64,000 nucleotides of DNA from Lobosporangium transversale. Its lineage: Eukaryota > Mortierellomycota > Mortierellomycetes > Mortierellales > Mortierellaceae. Made by a program: the position numbers and the translations under genes. Below the pieces are notes generated by a model that was not told the DNA's origin, did no database searches, and saw only the letters and a program-made list of their open reading frames with translations. Shown one piece after another: positions 11,868-23,913 of this stretch. The stretch is taken from the NCBI RefSeq assembly GCF_002105155.1, contig NW_019028994.1, positions 496,001-560,000 of the forward strand, given 5' to 3'. Numbering within the stretch: the first letter of the stretch is position 1; every line of letters starts with the position of its first letter.

Positions 11868-12202
11868 GAAAAGTCGTAATGACTGAAGACTGATTGATGT
11901 TGGGTTCGGAATGAATGCTGGTGGATGATGGTCATGTCCTGCTAATGATTTTTTTTTTTTTTTTTTTTTTTTTCCTGAGTCTTTTTCCATTTTTGTTAAT
12001 TTGTTGCTGTTGTTTTTTGGATATACTTTTTTCTGCAAGTCGATCCATCCATCGATCCCTTCTTCTTATATTATATTATATATCCACCCATCCAACTTAC
12101 AACACCCTTCTTGTAGGAGATGGGAGTCTTCAACTCACGAAGAGTGGTGATGTGTCCACGGTTCTGACCCGATCTGATTCCGGTTTTCTGGGTTGCGGCC
12201 AT
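10420..12202 (-). CDS. RPL36: 60S ribosomal protein eL36, three exons
   Basis: Structural protein of the large ribosomal subunit. Exon 1 (12101-12202, 34 codons, [12 protein letters not shown]...YKKGV), intron 11766-12100 (335 bp, GTAAGT...TTAG), exon 2 (11634-11765, 44 codons, core [18 protein letters not shown]), intron 10498-11633 (1136 bp, GTACGT...ATAG), exon 3 (10420-10497, ending ...VIAESRRAH then TAA). All junctions are phase 0 and give 103 residues, the usual eL36 length. The order of conserved segments (ISYKKG, FVRSxxREhAGhxPYERR, RAKxKVEEM, ASRR-like end) matches eL36. The exons are too short to appear as long open frames. The second intron is unusually long for a fungal ribosomal protein gene and rich in A/T homopolymers. 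Confidence 0.95.
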
Positions 12203-12594
12203 TTTGCTTAACAAAAAATAGTTTTAACGCAAGAGAAGGGAAATCTCTTCCCACTCTGTCACATTGGCTTAGCTCACCCGTAAATTTTTTTTTTTTAAAT
12301 CAGGCCCCTTAAAGCACACATTGTCACAATGATTTTTACCCTTCAATTTTTGTGTGCAACACAACATTGATGATGATCCATTCAATTTGATAATTGATAA
12401 TGTCAACAAAATTTTATGTAGATACTTTTTTTAATTGACAAAAATGATATATGCTACAATGTCGTAATGCAGTGTTGATGAATATGAGGGATATACTAAA
12501 GGATTGGGGTAACGAAAGAAGTTGACGGTTTTGTAATGGTATCGTTAACAAAAATAATAAAATGAAGGAAAGGAAAGGATACAAAAAAAAAAAA

Positions 12595-14423
12595 TTAAGG
12601 AGAACCAGACGCAGTACTCGAATAATCAGGAGGAAGATGAGGTAACGGTTCCTCTGGAGGCATGGAGACATAAGGCGGTGGCCCCTGACTTCGGAGTCTA
12701 CTCAAGATTGGCTGCAAGATACCAGATCGGCTTACTCCTCCTCCTGCTCGTTCAGTCATTACTGGAGTAGGCGTCAATGCTGCTGTTGTTGTTGTCGTGG
12801 TAGTGGTGGTGGTAGCAGTGTTTGTGTCTGGAGAAGGAGAAAGGGAGGGAGAAGAAGGTGGTGGAGCGGCAAAGGAGAGGATAGGGACAAGCATAGTGTG
12901 ATCTGATACAGACGCTGACATGGGTGTTGATAAGGCAGAATGAGAATAAGAACCGGAGGGGCTTGAAGATCGAGAATCAATAATAGGGGGCAGAAGCGTT
13001 GATGAGGACATTGTTTGTGAACGACGTCCAGAAGAACGGGTATTGTTACTGCCTCTGCCCGTAAGACCTGCTGCTGTTCGAAGGATGGACATGTGTCTAC
13101 CACCATTGAGCCTAAATACTGGTGACGGCGCACTGATGACAGATCTAGACCTAAACCTTGGTCTAGACACGTTACTGTCTAGGTCGTTGTTACTGTTACT
13201 GTTGTTTCCACTGTTATTGTTGCTGTCGACCATACCAGCCTGTTCGACATAGTTTTGATCTGTCACGTGGTGGGAATTGGGCAAAATTGTCAATCGAGGG
13301 GTGATATCAATAGTTGAGGATGAGGATGAGGATGAGGATGAGGATGAGGATAAGGACGAGGATAAGGATGAGGACAAGGGCGAGGTGGGGGAGCATGTGG
13401 TGATGGTGGTGGTAGTGGTAGTGGTAGTGATGGTGTGAAGAATAGGCCTATTACCAGCGGCATTATCAACGGCGGTAGGAATCGTAGGGACTGCAGTGGC
13501 ATTAGCAGGTCCATTTGTGTCAGTGAGAAGACCCGTTCGTGAAGATGTGGAACCGGATGCAGTATGACCACGGAGTTGTTGCTGTTGCAGTGGATGGTGA
13601 CAACGAGGGATGTAATAGACATGGTCCGGATAAACCACAGCCATGTCTGCCTCAACAAGAGGCTGATCTAAACTGTAGGCGCGGTATTGCGGAGGAGGAC
13701 AGACTAAATAAACAAAAAAAAAAAAAAGTTCTTGTGTAAGCGTTTTGTTATTTTCCGCGCAAGTGCCATTGTTATTTGTCATGGTGATGTCAATTTAACA
13801 TTTGGACATTTGGAGGGTAAAAAAAGTTGAGAGCAATTACGACAAAGTGTGGAAAATAAAAAAAAGGACGCAGGTACATCAATAGTAGCAAAAGGGAGAA
13901 GAGAACTCTCGAAAAGAATACTGATAAGGAAAATCTTTTTTTTCTTAGTCTTACCATCGTCATCCTCGGGACGGTAGGTGGAAGTATATTGAGTACCGCC
14001 CATACCATTGGATGTACCTGCACCTAATTCTGCATCTCGATCTTCTCTTTCGAGTCTACGACGACGACGATCTCTTCGAATCAAATGGGTGATGTAAAAG
14101 ACTGCAATCACAAACCCCAAGACTGCAATCGCATAGAACACTGTTTGTACAGAGACACCGGTATCGCTGTTGTAGGGTGGCTGTCTGGCTGAGCCGGTAG
14201 AGCCTGGTCTGAAGGGATATGTTGGGGTAACGGTGTTGTTCCAACTGGGGTAGCCATTAGCAGGTGGTGTTGGTAGTAAAAGTCTTGTTGAAGTTGGCCT
14301 TGGTGTTGCTGTATCTGTTGAAGGGATTATTGATGAGGATTCTGATGAAACATTGGGTGTGCGTGTTGCTATGGCTATTGGGCCCGAGTCGATAGTTGTT
14401 ACAGGAACAGCGTGGCTGGACAT
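12595..14423 (-). CDS. Single-pass membrane protein with three PPxY motifs, two exons
   Basis: Unrecognised protein; the layout suggests a membrane adaptor for a Nedd4/Rsp5-type ubiquitin ligase. Exon 1 is 13955-14423, the intron 13704-13954 (GTAAGA...TTTAG, phase 1), exon 2 12595-13703; 525 residues. Residues 1-90 are Ser/Thr/Pro-rich with N-glycosylation-like sites and no cleavable signal. A transmembrane helix (about 92-115) is followed at once by an Arg-rich stretch (HLIRRDRRRRR), so the long C-terminal part should be cytosolic. That part is low-complexity (Ser, Thr, Asn runs) and carries PPQY (160-163), PPPY (498-501) and PPDY (514-517). PPxY is the classical WW-domain ligand of Rsp5-family ligases, and yeast has several such membrane adaptors (Bsd2, Tre1, Ear1 class). 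TM and motifs are seen; the adaptor role is inference. Confidence 0.75.
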
Positions 14424-15320
14424 GGTGATAGGGTTATTCTAGTATTATTATTTTATATACAGTTTACAATTTACAATGGTTCCAAATGGAGAGTGAAAAG
14501 AAATAATAATAATAATAAAATAAAATAAAATAAAAAAAAGTCCGCCATGCGGTGTTCTAGAGTCTGAACGTGTTGATCAGCAAGAGGGAAGAGGATAGGA
14601 CAAGTTCAAAGATGAGAGGATTGTGAGGAAGTGGAAGTGGAAGAAAGAGTAAAAGTGAAGAGTGAAGAGTGAAGAGTGAAAGATAAGAGGAAAGGAGAGT
14701 GAAAAGGGAAAAAGTAAATAAAAAGTAAATAAAAAGGATAAAAAGGGAACAAAAGAAAAGACTGTGCTTTTGCTGATCAATCAACCCATAAAAAAAATAA
14801 AAAATAAAAAATAAAAAATAAAAAAAAAAGAAAACAAAAAAGTGAACGGACCAAGAAGGAAGAAAAAAAAAGAAAAAAAAAAAAATGAGACAGGGACAGA
14901 TCTTTATGGAAAGTACGCATTTGCATTTGTTTGTTTGTTTGCAAATGTGCGTATCGATGTTCGATATTTAAACAATGCCAACACACATCCTATGCAAGGA
15001 AGACGTGTTGTTTGTGTCATCCTTTCTTTTTTTTTCTTTTTCTTTTTCTTCCTTCCTTCCTTTTCTTTTCTTTCCTTCCCTTTCCTTTCTTTTCCTTCTT
15101 TTATTCTTCCCAGCCCATTTATCAAGGCGGAATAATAAAACACACCTTATTTCTGTCCCTGCTATTCATGGAGGGATCTGAGAGAGTGTGGAGGCATTGA
15201 CGTCCGTGCAGGGTCCCTTTTTTATTTTTATTTTTATTTTTATTTTTATTTTTATTTTTATTTTTATTTTTATTTTTATTTTTATTTTTATTTTTATTTT
15301 TATTTTTATTTTTATTTTTA

Positions 15321-15351
<31 letters not shown>

Positions 15352-16491
15352 CTTATTTTAATTCGATGTCTCATTTTATTTTACTTTTTTATTTTTAAAC
15401 CCCTGCCTGAATTAGTACAGCACGTACATGGCACATCACCGCCACTTGCAATCAGAAACAAACGGCAAATCGGAACCCTATCCTTCGGACCTTCCTATCA
15501 ATCGGACAAGGCGAGGCTTTATTTGTAAAGACAACTAGCTGTGCAGCTTAAAGATGATTTCTCCGTGTCATCTAAAATAAATAGCATGACGACTCAGCAA
15601 AGCCCTCCTTCTTTATACTTCTTCATATAAGAGATAGATATGCATATACGTAGGCAAAGGGCGCGCGGGGGACGCGGTCCTGTCATGATATTTATAATTC
15701 TTTTGCTCAGTTTCGGATCATGGTAGATATAAATATATACAAATACACCATACACAGCCATTTGGAATACGAATCTTCTACTTTTTCCTGTTCATTCACC
15801 TTCATAGCCCTTCCTTTTCCACCTAAATATACCCCCTATTCAGTAGTCATCATCATATTCTGTATCTTCTTCTAAATATTAACCAGCTCAGTCCCTAACC
15901 AGCTCTTCATTAATCACAGACACTTTGTCCATTAAACAAGAAAAAAATAGAAGCTTTTATTTTATTAATTCTACAATAGTTGGGGAAAGGTATTTTGATA
16001 AAACTAACAACCTATTGCTTGAAAGGTGAATCAATATTCGAACCCGCAAAGAGAATTGTAATCCAAATGACTATTGATCGAAAAGAAAAAAAAAAAAAAA
16101 AAAAAAAAAAAACTTCTGAATGTCCCTGATGGTCAATCATCTGCGCGATGCCGCCTCCTAAAGCAATACCCAAGGCCATTTCCATCCGATCGAAACGACT
16201 CTTTTATTTCATTTTATTTTTCATTATAAATGGTGGTGGAATGCTGATACACTTGACCTGTTGTCCCAAAAGTAATCAGGACACACATGTCACACCATGA
16301 TTCACATAAAACTATGTATTCGTATCGAAAAAACGCATTGGTTGATGCTCGTTTAATATTGAAGAGTAAATTATAGTCGTCCCTCTTGGGCATATTGACT
16401 GCATCTCCTGCTTATTCAAAAATTACACAAGCATGCCTTCGGTTATAACCTTTATTCACAATAATACACATCCTGCTTTTTTTTTATCTTC
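14424..16491. other. Gene-free intergenic region
   Basis: It holds a purine-rich stretch (about 14577-14770), AAAAAT repeats (14790-14830), the ATTTTT array, and AT-rich sequence with poly-A at 16085-16111. The last about 240 bases (from about 16250) are the 3' flank shared with gene C, with an AATAAA-type polyadenylation signal for gene B near 16452 (reverse strand). No gene is supported. Confidence 0.6.
15218..15350 (+). repeat. (ATTTTT)n hexanucleotide microsatellite, about 21 copies
   Basis: A perfect A plus five T unit repeated without interruption over about 125 bases, degenerating at the right edge. Confidence 0.9.
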
Positions 16492-19400
16492 TCAATCGCA
16501 AGGTCCACATGAAATGACATGTGCAAAACCACATTCATTACACATGCTGTATTTGAACTGGTAGTCTTTGATCGACCTACTTGGTGCTGCTGTTGTAGTC
16601 AACCGCATTCTTTCTCTCAAACCCACTGCATCTGAGGCTCTCTCTACTGGATCTTGATGATTCACCTGACTGGAAAAAACCTTGGACTCGGATGTCATTA
16701 ATGGTGTGACTACAGCTTGCTTAGATACCTCCTCTATGACCAATGGAAGGGAGTGCTCGCCTATAGCTCCTCGTTGCACCAAGAGCTTACTGTTGACTTC
16801 ACTCAATCCAACCACATCTTGAATACACATGTTGCGAGCATTGAGAATCGTTTGGTTGGTGCTCCATTTCAGGCGATACTTATATTGATTGTTCTTCTGT
16901 ACAATCTGCCACATCCGAATAGTACCATCTTCACATCCTGTGATCAGAAAGTAGTCTTCTTCGAAGGTATTCCATGCAAACGCCTCAACATCTTCACCTT
17001 CAGGTAGGATTTCAACTAAACAATGACCTGTCTCTGGATCCCATACTCGCACTGTCTTATCATAACTACGTGAGGCAATATACTTCCCATCAGGCGAATA
17101 AGATACCTCCTTTATCCAATGGGTATGTCCTTCAAGCGTATGCAGTTCTGCTCCCGATTCCAAATCGATCACTGTGATTTTATCTTTTTCATCCCCTGAA
17201 ATGTAAGCCATCTCTCGATAACATGGTGAAAATACTGCACATTGCCCACTCTCCGTTATGTAACAGCGTTCACCTGTTTCTGCGTTCAGTAATTGCAGAG
17301 GTCCATTAAATTTGTAGTAGAACACGATCTTACGATTGTCAGGCGAGTATCCAATAAAAGGGCTACATCCTTCAGATTCTACTTCATACTGAAGGCTCCA
17401 CGATTCGATAGACAAGACCATGAGAACGCCACTTGATTTACACAAAGCGATCTGGCGGCCATTGGGCGAGAATGCTACATATTCAAAGTATTCATCGTTG
17501 CTCTGCTGAGTATGGGTGAGTTCTCCTGTTTGTGTATCCCATATGGTTACATCTCCAGATCCATGAACACAGGCAATTTGGTCCCCAATAGGTGAGAAGG
17601 CAAAGCCGTTGCAGATCTCATCGCCTTGTTCGCCTTGGAGCTCCAAATAATGGACGGCTTGGCCTGTTTGAGTATCCCAAAGGTAGACCCATGGGGAATG
17701 AAAACGGCGAGAAGCAAGCAACAGACCATCAGCTGAATACATGATATCGGATACATATCCATCGCTCTGTAAAACATGAATGGACTGCCCTGTCCATGCA
17801 TCCCACATACGCACTGTCTGATCACCATTGCTTGAAGCTATCTGCTTTCCATCTGGTGAGACTCTAATGCCATGGATCGGCCCCAAATTACCATATAAGA
17901 CATGACTAGATTGCTGTGAGCGTGCATCCCACAGGCATATTGTATCAGATCTGCTAAAGGATGCAATCTGATGGCTGTTTGGTGAGTATGCCACCCGATA
18001 TATCGCAGCGCGGCCATAAAAGGTATTAATGAGTTGCCCTGATCTCGTGTCCCAAACCCATACTGTGCGGTCGTCACTGCAAGCGGCTATTTGCTCCCCA
18101 TTTGGTGAATACTTTAGGTCGGTGATATGAGTTAATCCTTCAAAGATATGGATAAGTTTCCCTGTTTGCGTATCCCACTGATATACTTTCTGCTCGGTGA
18201 ATGAAGCAGCGAATCTCCCTTTAGGTGAATACTGAATGCCTTTCACATAGCCAACATGCGTCAAGACCATTCTTTTTTGACCAAATGCAACATCCCACAC
18301 ATGCAGGAAAAAAGTATCGTAACAGCCATACACGATTTCCTGACCATTAGGTGAATACACAATTTTCCAAACATCAGACTCATGATCTTCGAGTAGTAAC
18401 ATCTGCTGTCCTGATGCCGCATCCCACACTCGTAATGTTCCATCAAAGCTACCAGCTGCAACTTGCTTCCCGTCTGGTGAATATGCCAAACTCGACACAA
18501 CATCGGTATGGCCCTCTAATCTGTGTATGAGTACGCCTGAATAGGTGTCCCACACTCGCACTGACCCATCTTTACCTGCTGAAGCAAGGTGATCTCCGCT
18601 TGGCGAGTATACTACACATCTAATTTCCTGTTCATGGTCTATCAACTTGTAAATCAATGCTCCTGACGTCGTATCCCAAACCAAAACAATATCACCATAA
18701 TAACGCCAGGAGGCGATATATCGGCTGTCGGGTGAGTATATCAAATCATTGCAGAGCTCATCCACCTCCAGAGTCCAAAGCTTCTCCCATGTTGATGTGT
18801 CATACACCGTAATAAAACTTTGTGATTCATCTCTGATAGCTGCAGATAATGTCTTCCCATCAGGTGAATATGACCCTCTTGGTCCCTCGCCATTGACTTT
18901 AAGGTGCGGCCATTCTCCAAACTGTATCCCTGCCATCTTTGCTCCACTTAGGTCTGCTCCGCGAAGCCAACAGTTCTGTAATTTAGCTTTCCTCAGATCT
19001 GCTCCTTGAAGTTGGGCATACTCAAAAAGACCGCGACTGAGATCTGCTCCTGGAATCTGGATACCTCGCAAGTCTGCTTCGTTGAATGACTCGCCTGCTC
19101 GAATCAAGATTGTCATCGCATTGGCTGCTGCTATCCGCCACTTGCTATCACTCTTCGAGAGCTCCACATACATGTGCAGCTGCTGTCTGAATCTTTCTTC
19201 AAGTTGCACGCGATCCTCTAGGAACTGAAGGATAGATGGTTCATCCACAAAGCTCCTCCATACTAAAGGTGACATCTCATCAACTTTGATTGCATCAATT
19301 CCTTGTTCATCTTCCTTGATGTCTATGCCTTCAAAGCTAAACACTGAACCGATGCTCTGTCGACGAGAAGTTGAAGTTGCCGCCTTAGTTTCCTCACCCT

Positions 19401-22400
19401 TTACGGAAGCATTCGTTCCTAGCTGTGGCTCAAAGATCGCTCGTACCAGGCTGTACTCCAGGATAGATCGATGAATGAACCGATGCTGACTGCCTGTACG
19501 GTTCAACGGTGATGCCTCGCGTAATAGGTCCCTTCCATCCTCTTTGTCAAAATGTCTTTCTTTCCATGTACCCTTGTCATTGTATGGTGAGTACTCCACC
19601 ACTGGATTGCCATCTTGATGTTTATAGATCGCTACAGCTAGCTCTGTAAGATACTTGATCCCATGCTGTGCAAAGCCCCCATCCAACAGCTTGTGGAACA
19701 TCCTTCTGTCTTCTGGCCTTAGTGTCTCGCCTAGTCGCTTCTTGCCTCGTTCGAGCCATTGTTCAACAAACTGATCATACAGTATGACACGTTTGATCTT
19801 GGTGTTGGAGATGTCTTGATCTGGATCCACCATCCGTGGTAGTACTTGCAGTGACATCGATAGCATGAATGGGTTCTTCACAAGGTCTTGTAGGCTAGGG
19901 ACCATCTGGAGTGCTCGTTGGTAGTCCTCCACTTGCCACATTGGGTCCATAGTATCGACATATTGTTCGATATAATCATCGATCTGAGCCTCAGAGAATG
20001 GCACAATCACAGCTTCTTGAAACAATACAACATCTACTTGGTAATTACGGCTCATAGGTTGGAATCGGTCTCGATAGTCCAATCCAAGATACTCACTGCG
20101 ACAGCTGATCACCATCTGAGCCTTCCATTCTCCAGGCTGGTTCAACCGGTTGGCTACATACAAGTTATTGGTCTGCATGCTCTCGTCATATCCATCACAG
20201 ATCAGGATGAATGACCGGCTCATCTTCAGTTCTTTGATCTGTGGGTCTGTAAAGCCATAGTCTCGCAACTGCTTTGTAACCAGCTGCTTTTCTGGCTTGT
20301 CGATGGCTGGAAGGTTAATAAACAGTGGAATCCGGCCATGTCCCTTCTGGTATGCATCCCAGAGTGTGCGCTCCAGTGTGCGGTTGAATGTAGACTTGCC
20401 TGCTCCTGAATCTCCTTGGACAAGTAACACTTTCTGGTCACTATTCAGGAAGTGGTTCACCTTGTCCATCAGCAAGAACACCTCGTCATCGCTCGCTTGA
20501 GGACTTGCTTTTGCATATTGTGGGATGTAGAACCCTTGATCATTTCCAACTTCAATCCGCTGTCTTTTTAGTTGGCGTAGACTGTCCTCGACATCAGGCC
20601 TCTTTTGCGCACGGTCAAGCAAATGAGAAGGTGTCGATGGAGTGAGTGTGACAATGAAGGAGTGTTGGATCACTGGCTCTTGGAGGTACTTTCTATATAG
20701 TTCTTGCTTCTTGATGTCCCCATCCACCTCAAGGTCATTCAAGAGACCAGTAGTGACTGAATATAAAAGTGGAATGAAAGATGTGTATGGAATAAATGAA
20801 TTAATCACCATATACAGGATGCTACCAACTCCTTCATCAGCCATATTTGCAGAAATAGAAGAAGTACATACCCTGTAGAACATTCGGTGATAATGAGGAT
20901 ATCCTTCTAAGGATGCATATGATCCATTGCTTGATATGTGCATGGTTGCTCCATTCTTGGTCATTCCTGTAGATCTCTCCTAGGAGTGTAATGGCATCTT
21001 GTCGAGTATCCATGGCCCACTTTGTATCAGACGCAATCTGTCCTAGTCTCTGACATAGACCCCATTGGAATGCTGCATCATTTCGACAAGGTACTTCACA
21101 TACAAGAGTCTTGAACTTGATAAACTCGTCTGTCTGGAGTAGTGCATCCGCTCCACGAAGTGCTGGATACCATGCTGACTTTCGACTAAAGCTGAGCCCT
21201 TCTTCCATGCATTGTTTGAACATTGCTCCGCTTTCATACAGCGAGGCTGTACCCTCACACACTTGCAGGCCCATATCAAAGGCTTCTGTTGCAGAAGGGA
21301 GCCCTTTCTGGATATTGCTTATCTCATCCATAAAGCCATTTAGATCCAAGCCTTTGGCCGCACTCACAACTCCAAACACTCCTCGGAGTACTGCTGATGT
21401 CCGCCGAAGCATGGCTTGCATTGTTGATTCGTCGTCTGGAATATACAGCAGAGCTTGGAAGGCATAAGCTGCTTGATAGACTAGCTGTGGATCTGTGCTA
21501 TCTCTCAAGCCTTTGAGGTATGCTGCAAGTGGTTCATGGAGTTGTTCTCGCTTCAGACCCTTGACTTGGCTGTTGACCATGGCATCAAGCACATGTGAGA
21601 CTGTAGCAGACAAGCGATAGAGATGTTCGGTAGATTGAGTATGTGTGCCTTGCAAGCGGGAACTGAGAGTGTTGAGAATTGAGACAAGATCATCCGAGTC
21701 GAGATATTCAGGAGGGGCATGTTGCATCAACTGAGCCAATCCTTCCAGCAAATGAGCCTCCAACATGATATTTTGACTAATTCCATTGACTAAAGCCATG
21801 AGTAGTGTCCTGAACTGATTCTGATTGAGCACTGGAGCGAGAGATACAGCCTCAGTGACAATTGCCTCGGTCTTGGTGTCATTGCTGATGAACATTTCAA
21901 TCACATCTGATACCAGTTTGCACAATCGCTCATGCTCATCTTGATCGTTCGATATGGCTTTGCGCCACTCTTTCTCGTGGTCATTAAGATCATTTGTGGG
22001 GATGGAAGCGGTAGAGAGTAGACGAAGACAATACACAAGCTGATGGATGTCATTTAGGTAAACTCCAGGTTCTGGTAAGGTGTGTCTGATGACAACTGGA
22101 GCCTCATTGTGATTGAATATGTCCTTTGCAATTGTTGCAATTCTCTGTTCTGGTATCGTTTCAACGATTTTATTCGACCTACTGCAACTGGTTGCATTGA
22201 TTTCTTGTTCGGTGCTGTTATTGCTGTTATTGCTGCTGCTGTTATTGTTTCCTTGGATGTATCCCCATTTCTCTGCTTTCTTGTCACGTCTTCGAGCATC
22301 ATCTGAGTGTCCCAGTTGTTCGAATAAGCGAGCAAGCTCATTGTAGGCTGTGCCAATGCCTTGATGTAATCCCATGTCTCCATTCGAAGCTGAAGAAGCT

Positions 22401-22597
22401 GCAGACATTGAGGCGAGGGACTTTCGTGTAGGCCTCTGAATTCGAGACAGTACAGAGTCTGCATCAAGACATAGCTCCATCACTATGTCGCTATCGTCGT
22501 CTAGAGTGCGAGTACCCTTCATATAGAAATCGAAGAGTCTCAAAGCCTGTGTTGGCGAGAGTGCACTTCGTGATGGGGTTTTTGTCGAGCCAAACAT
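16492..22597 (-). CDS. NLR-like TPR/ARM-NACHT-pentapeptide-WD40 protein (gene B), two exons
   Basis: Intact 1996-residue STAND-type protein, probably a cytoplasmic sensor. Exon 1 is 20872-22597, exon 2 16492-20756; the 115-bp intron (20757-20871, GTATGT...TTCAG, phase 1) joins two overlapping open frames and deletes a segment that would otherwise break the frame. Domains: TPR-like helices (about 75-125), an Asn-rich linker, HEAT/ARM-like helices to about 570, Walker A GDSGAGKS (690-697), Walker B FILICDGYDES (758-768), sensor ISCRSEY, pentapeptide repeats (about 1130-1200), then 16 WD40-like units (about 1205-1890) with YSPDG and VWDxxxG signatures. The end is a tail with SIKDYQFKY and a Cys motif, CX2C-X7-CX2C. 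It is nearly identical to gene C through ARM and NACHT, but divergent in the first about 200 residues and the WD40 region. Domain order is seen; a defence or heterokaryon-recognition role is inferred. Confidence 0.9.
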
Positions 22598-23281
22598 TGG
22601 ATTATTGCTTTCCTTTCTACCTTTGGATTAGATTATATCCAGATTCGTGAAAGAAGAATGGTTTATAAAGGGCTGGTGAGCGGAGGTAGCATTTTTTGTG
22701 GGTTTCAAGCATGTTTGCAGGCAACTTACAGATATGATTCAAAGAAATGAACTTGAGCTGCTGCAATGAGATTGTGATGTTGATGGAAGAAGAAAGTATG
22801 CATGCATGCAATGCTACAAGGCGGAAGAGGCGCTTTTCAAGAGTGTCTCTTTTGTGTTGCACAATTGGATTTTGGACCTGCGCTGAGTCCAGTTCCCTTT
22901 TCAAGTTGATTGACCATTTCTTACTGCGGATTAACCTTTCTTAATTGTGATGGTTAAAGAACAGATTCAGAGTTGCTTTTGGCACGTTAATGAAGAGGTT
23001 CATAAGGTCATTCTTGAGTACCATTAACAGCTCTGCTCAATTTCCTCCCATGTGTAGGAATTGTTAATGCTCTTCAGTAACATTTACTTGAATCAGTCAT
23101 ACCCCTCATTCTAATGATTATTCCTTCATTCTCCTCTCAATGGCATGCTGCACATGCTTTTTGTAATTAAAAATAAAAAAAAGAAAGATAAAGGACTATG
23201 CTAATCAGCGATTCAGTCCGAATCAATTCCTGTCTGTTATTGGGAGAGCATATTCAAGTACACATGTGCCTAGGGAGAAGA
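22598..23281. other. Upstream region of gene B
   Basis: 5' flank of gene B followed by moderately AT-rich sequence running up to the biotin ligase remnant. No gene or clear promoter motif was recognised, and the upstream part of the ligase catalytic domain is not recognisable here. Confidence 0.5.
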
Positions 23282-23913
23282 CCTAAAAGGATCAAGATCG
23301 GTGATGTTCTTGTTAATTCATACTTTGGTGGCTCTGAATTCCTACTTGTCATTGGTAAGGTGGTAAGGAGTCAAAAAGAAGAAGGAAAAATCCGTATGAA
23401 TACCCCATTGAAAAACTGATCAGTAAGATCAAAGTCAAGCAACTCTGATTGACATTTTTTCCTTTGCTTTGTACCTTACTTCTGATTGTGATAAGGATGT
23501 GGGATTGATACTACACATCCGAACCCAACGACGTCCATCAATCATCTTATTCGATACCATAATAAGATCAGAGGCAAGGATCTGGCACTCCTTTCGCAAG
23601 AAACAGTGTTAGCAGAGGTGTTGATTAAATTTGAACGACTCTACAAACAGTTTTTAGGAAGGAATGGACAAGGAGGTTCCAACAGTTTGAACAGATGTTA
23701 TATAAGCAGTGTTTACATTCGGACGCAAATGTGGTGTTGACGACGTTGAAGCCTTATAAGCGGGTACGGATCCAGGGCATCACTTTGGATTTTGGACACT
23801 TGAGGACAGTGGAGGTGGATGATCAAGGGAACCGTCTCACAGAAATCATAAAGAGGGAGAAAAAAGACATAGATTATTTAAACCAACCCCAAACCACAAC
23901 AACCCAACATTAG
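23282..23913 (+). pseudogene. Truncated, frameshifted biotin-protein ligase C-terminal fragment
   Basis: Remnant of holocarboxylase synthetase/BPL, which biotinylates carboxylases. Piece 1 (to 23354) reads KRIKIGDVLVNSYFGG then EFLLVIG. A GT-AG intron (23355-23495, GTAAGG...ATAAG, phase 1) joins it to CGIDTTHPNPTTSINHLI, giving the family hallmark hhIGCGxNxxxPxPTTSh. The frame then continues through LLSQETVLAEVLIKFERLYKQF. Near 23660-23680 the frame must shift to continue into FEQMLYKQCLHSD and KRVRIQGITLDFGHLRTVEVD, the ligase C-terminal domain. The upstream catalytic part, including the expected RWPND-type lysine segment, is missing and the family KIGG reads KIGD. Truncation plus frameshift mean a pseudogene. 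It sits between NLR genes B and C, so it was probably carried or interrupted by their duplication. Confidence 0.8.

Noticed and set aside
14557..15200. Overlapping Phe/Leu/Ser-rich and Lys-rich frames
   Set aside because: Encoded by purine/pyrimidine-skewed low-complexity DNA with frames on both strands; no domain or splice support.
16021..16060. TTCGAACCCGC as a possible tRNA B box
   Set aside because: The flanks cannot form a T-arm or acceptor stem and no A box is present. No tRNA was found elsewhere.
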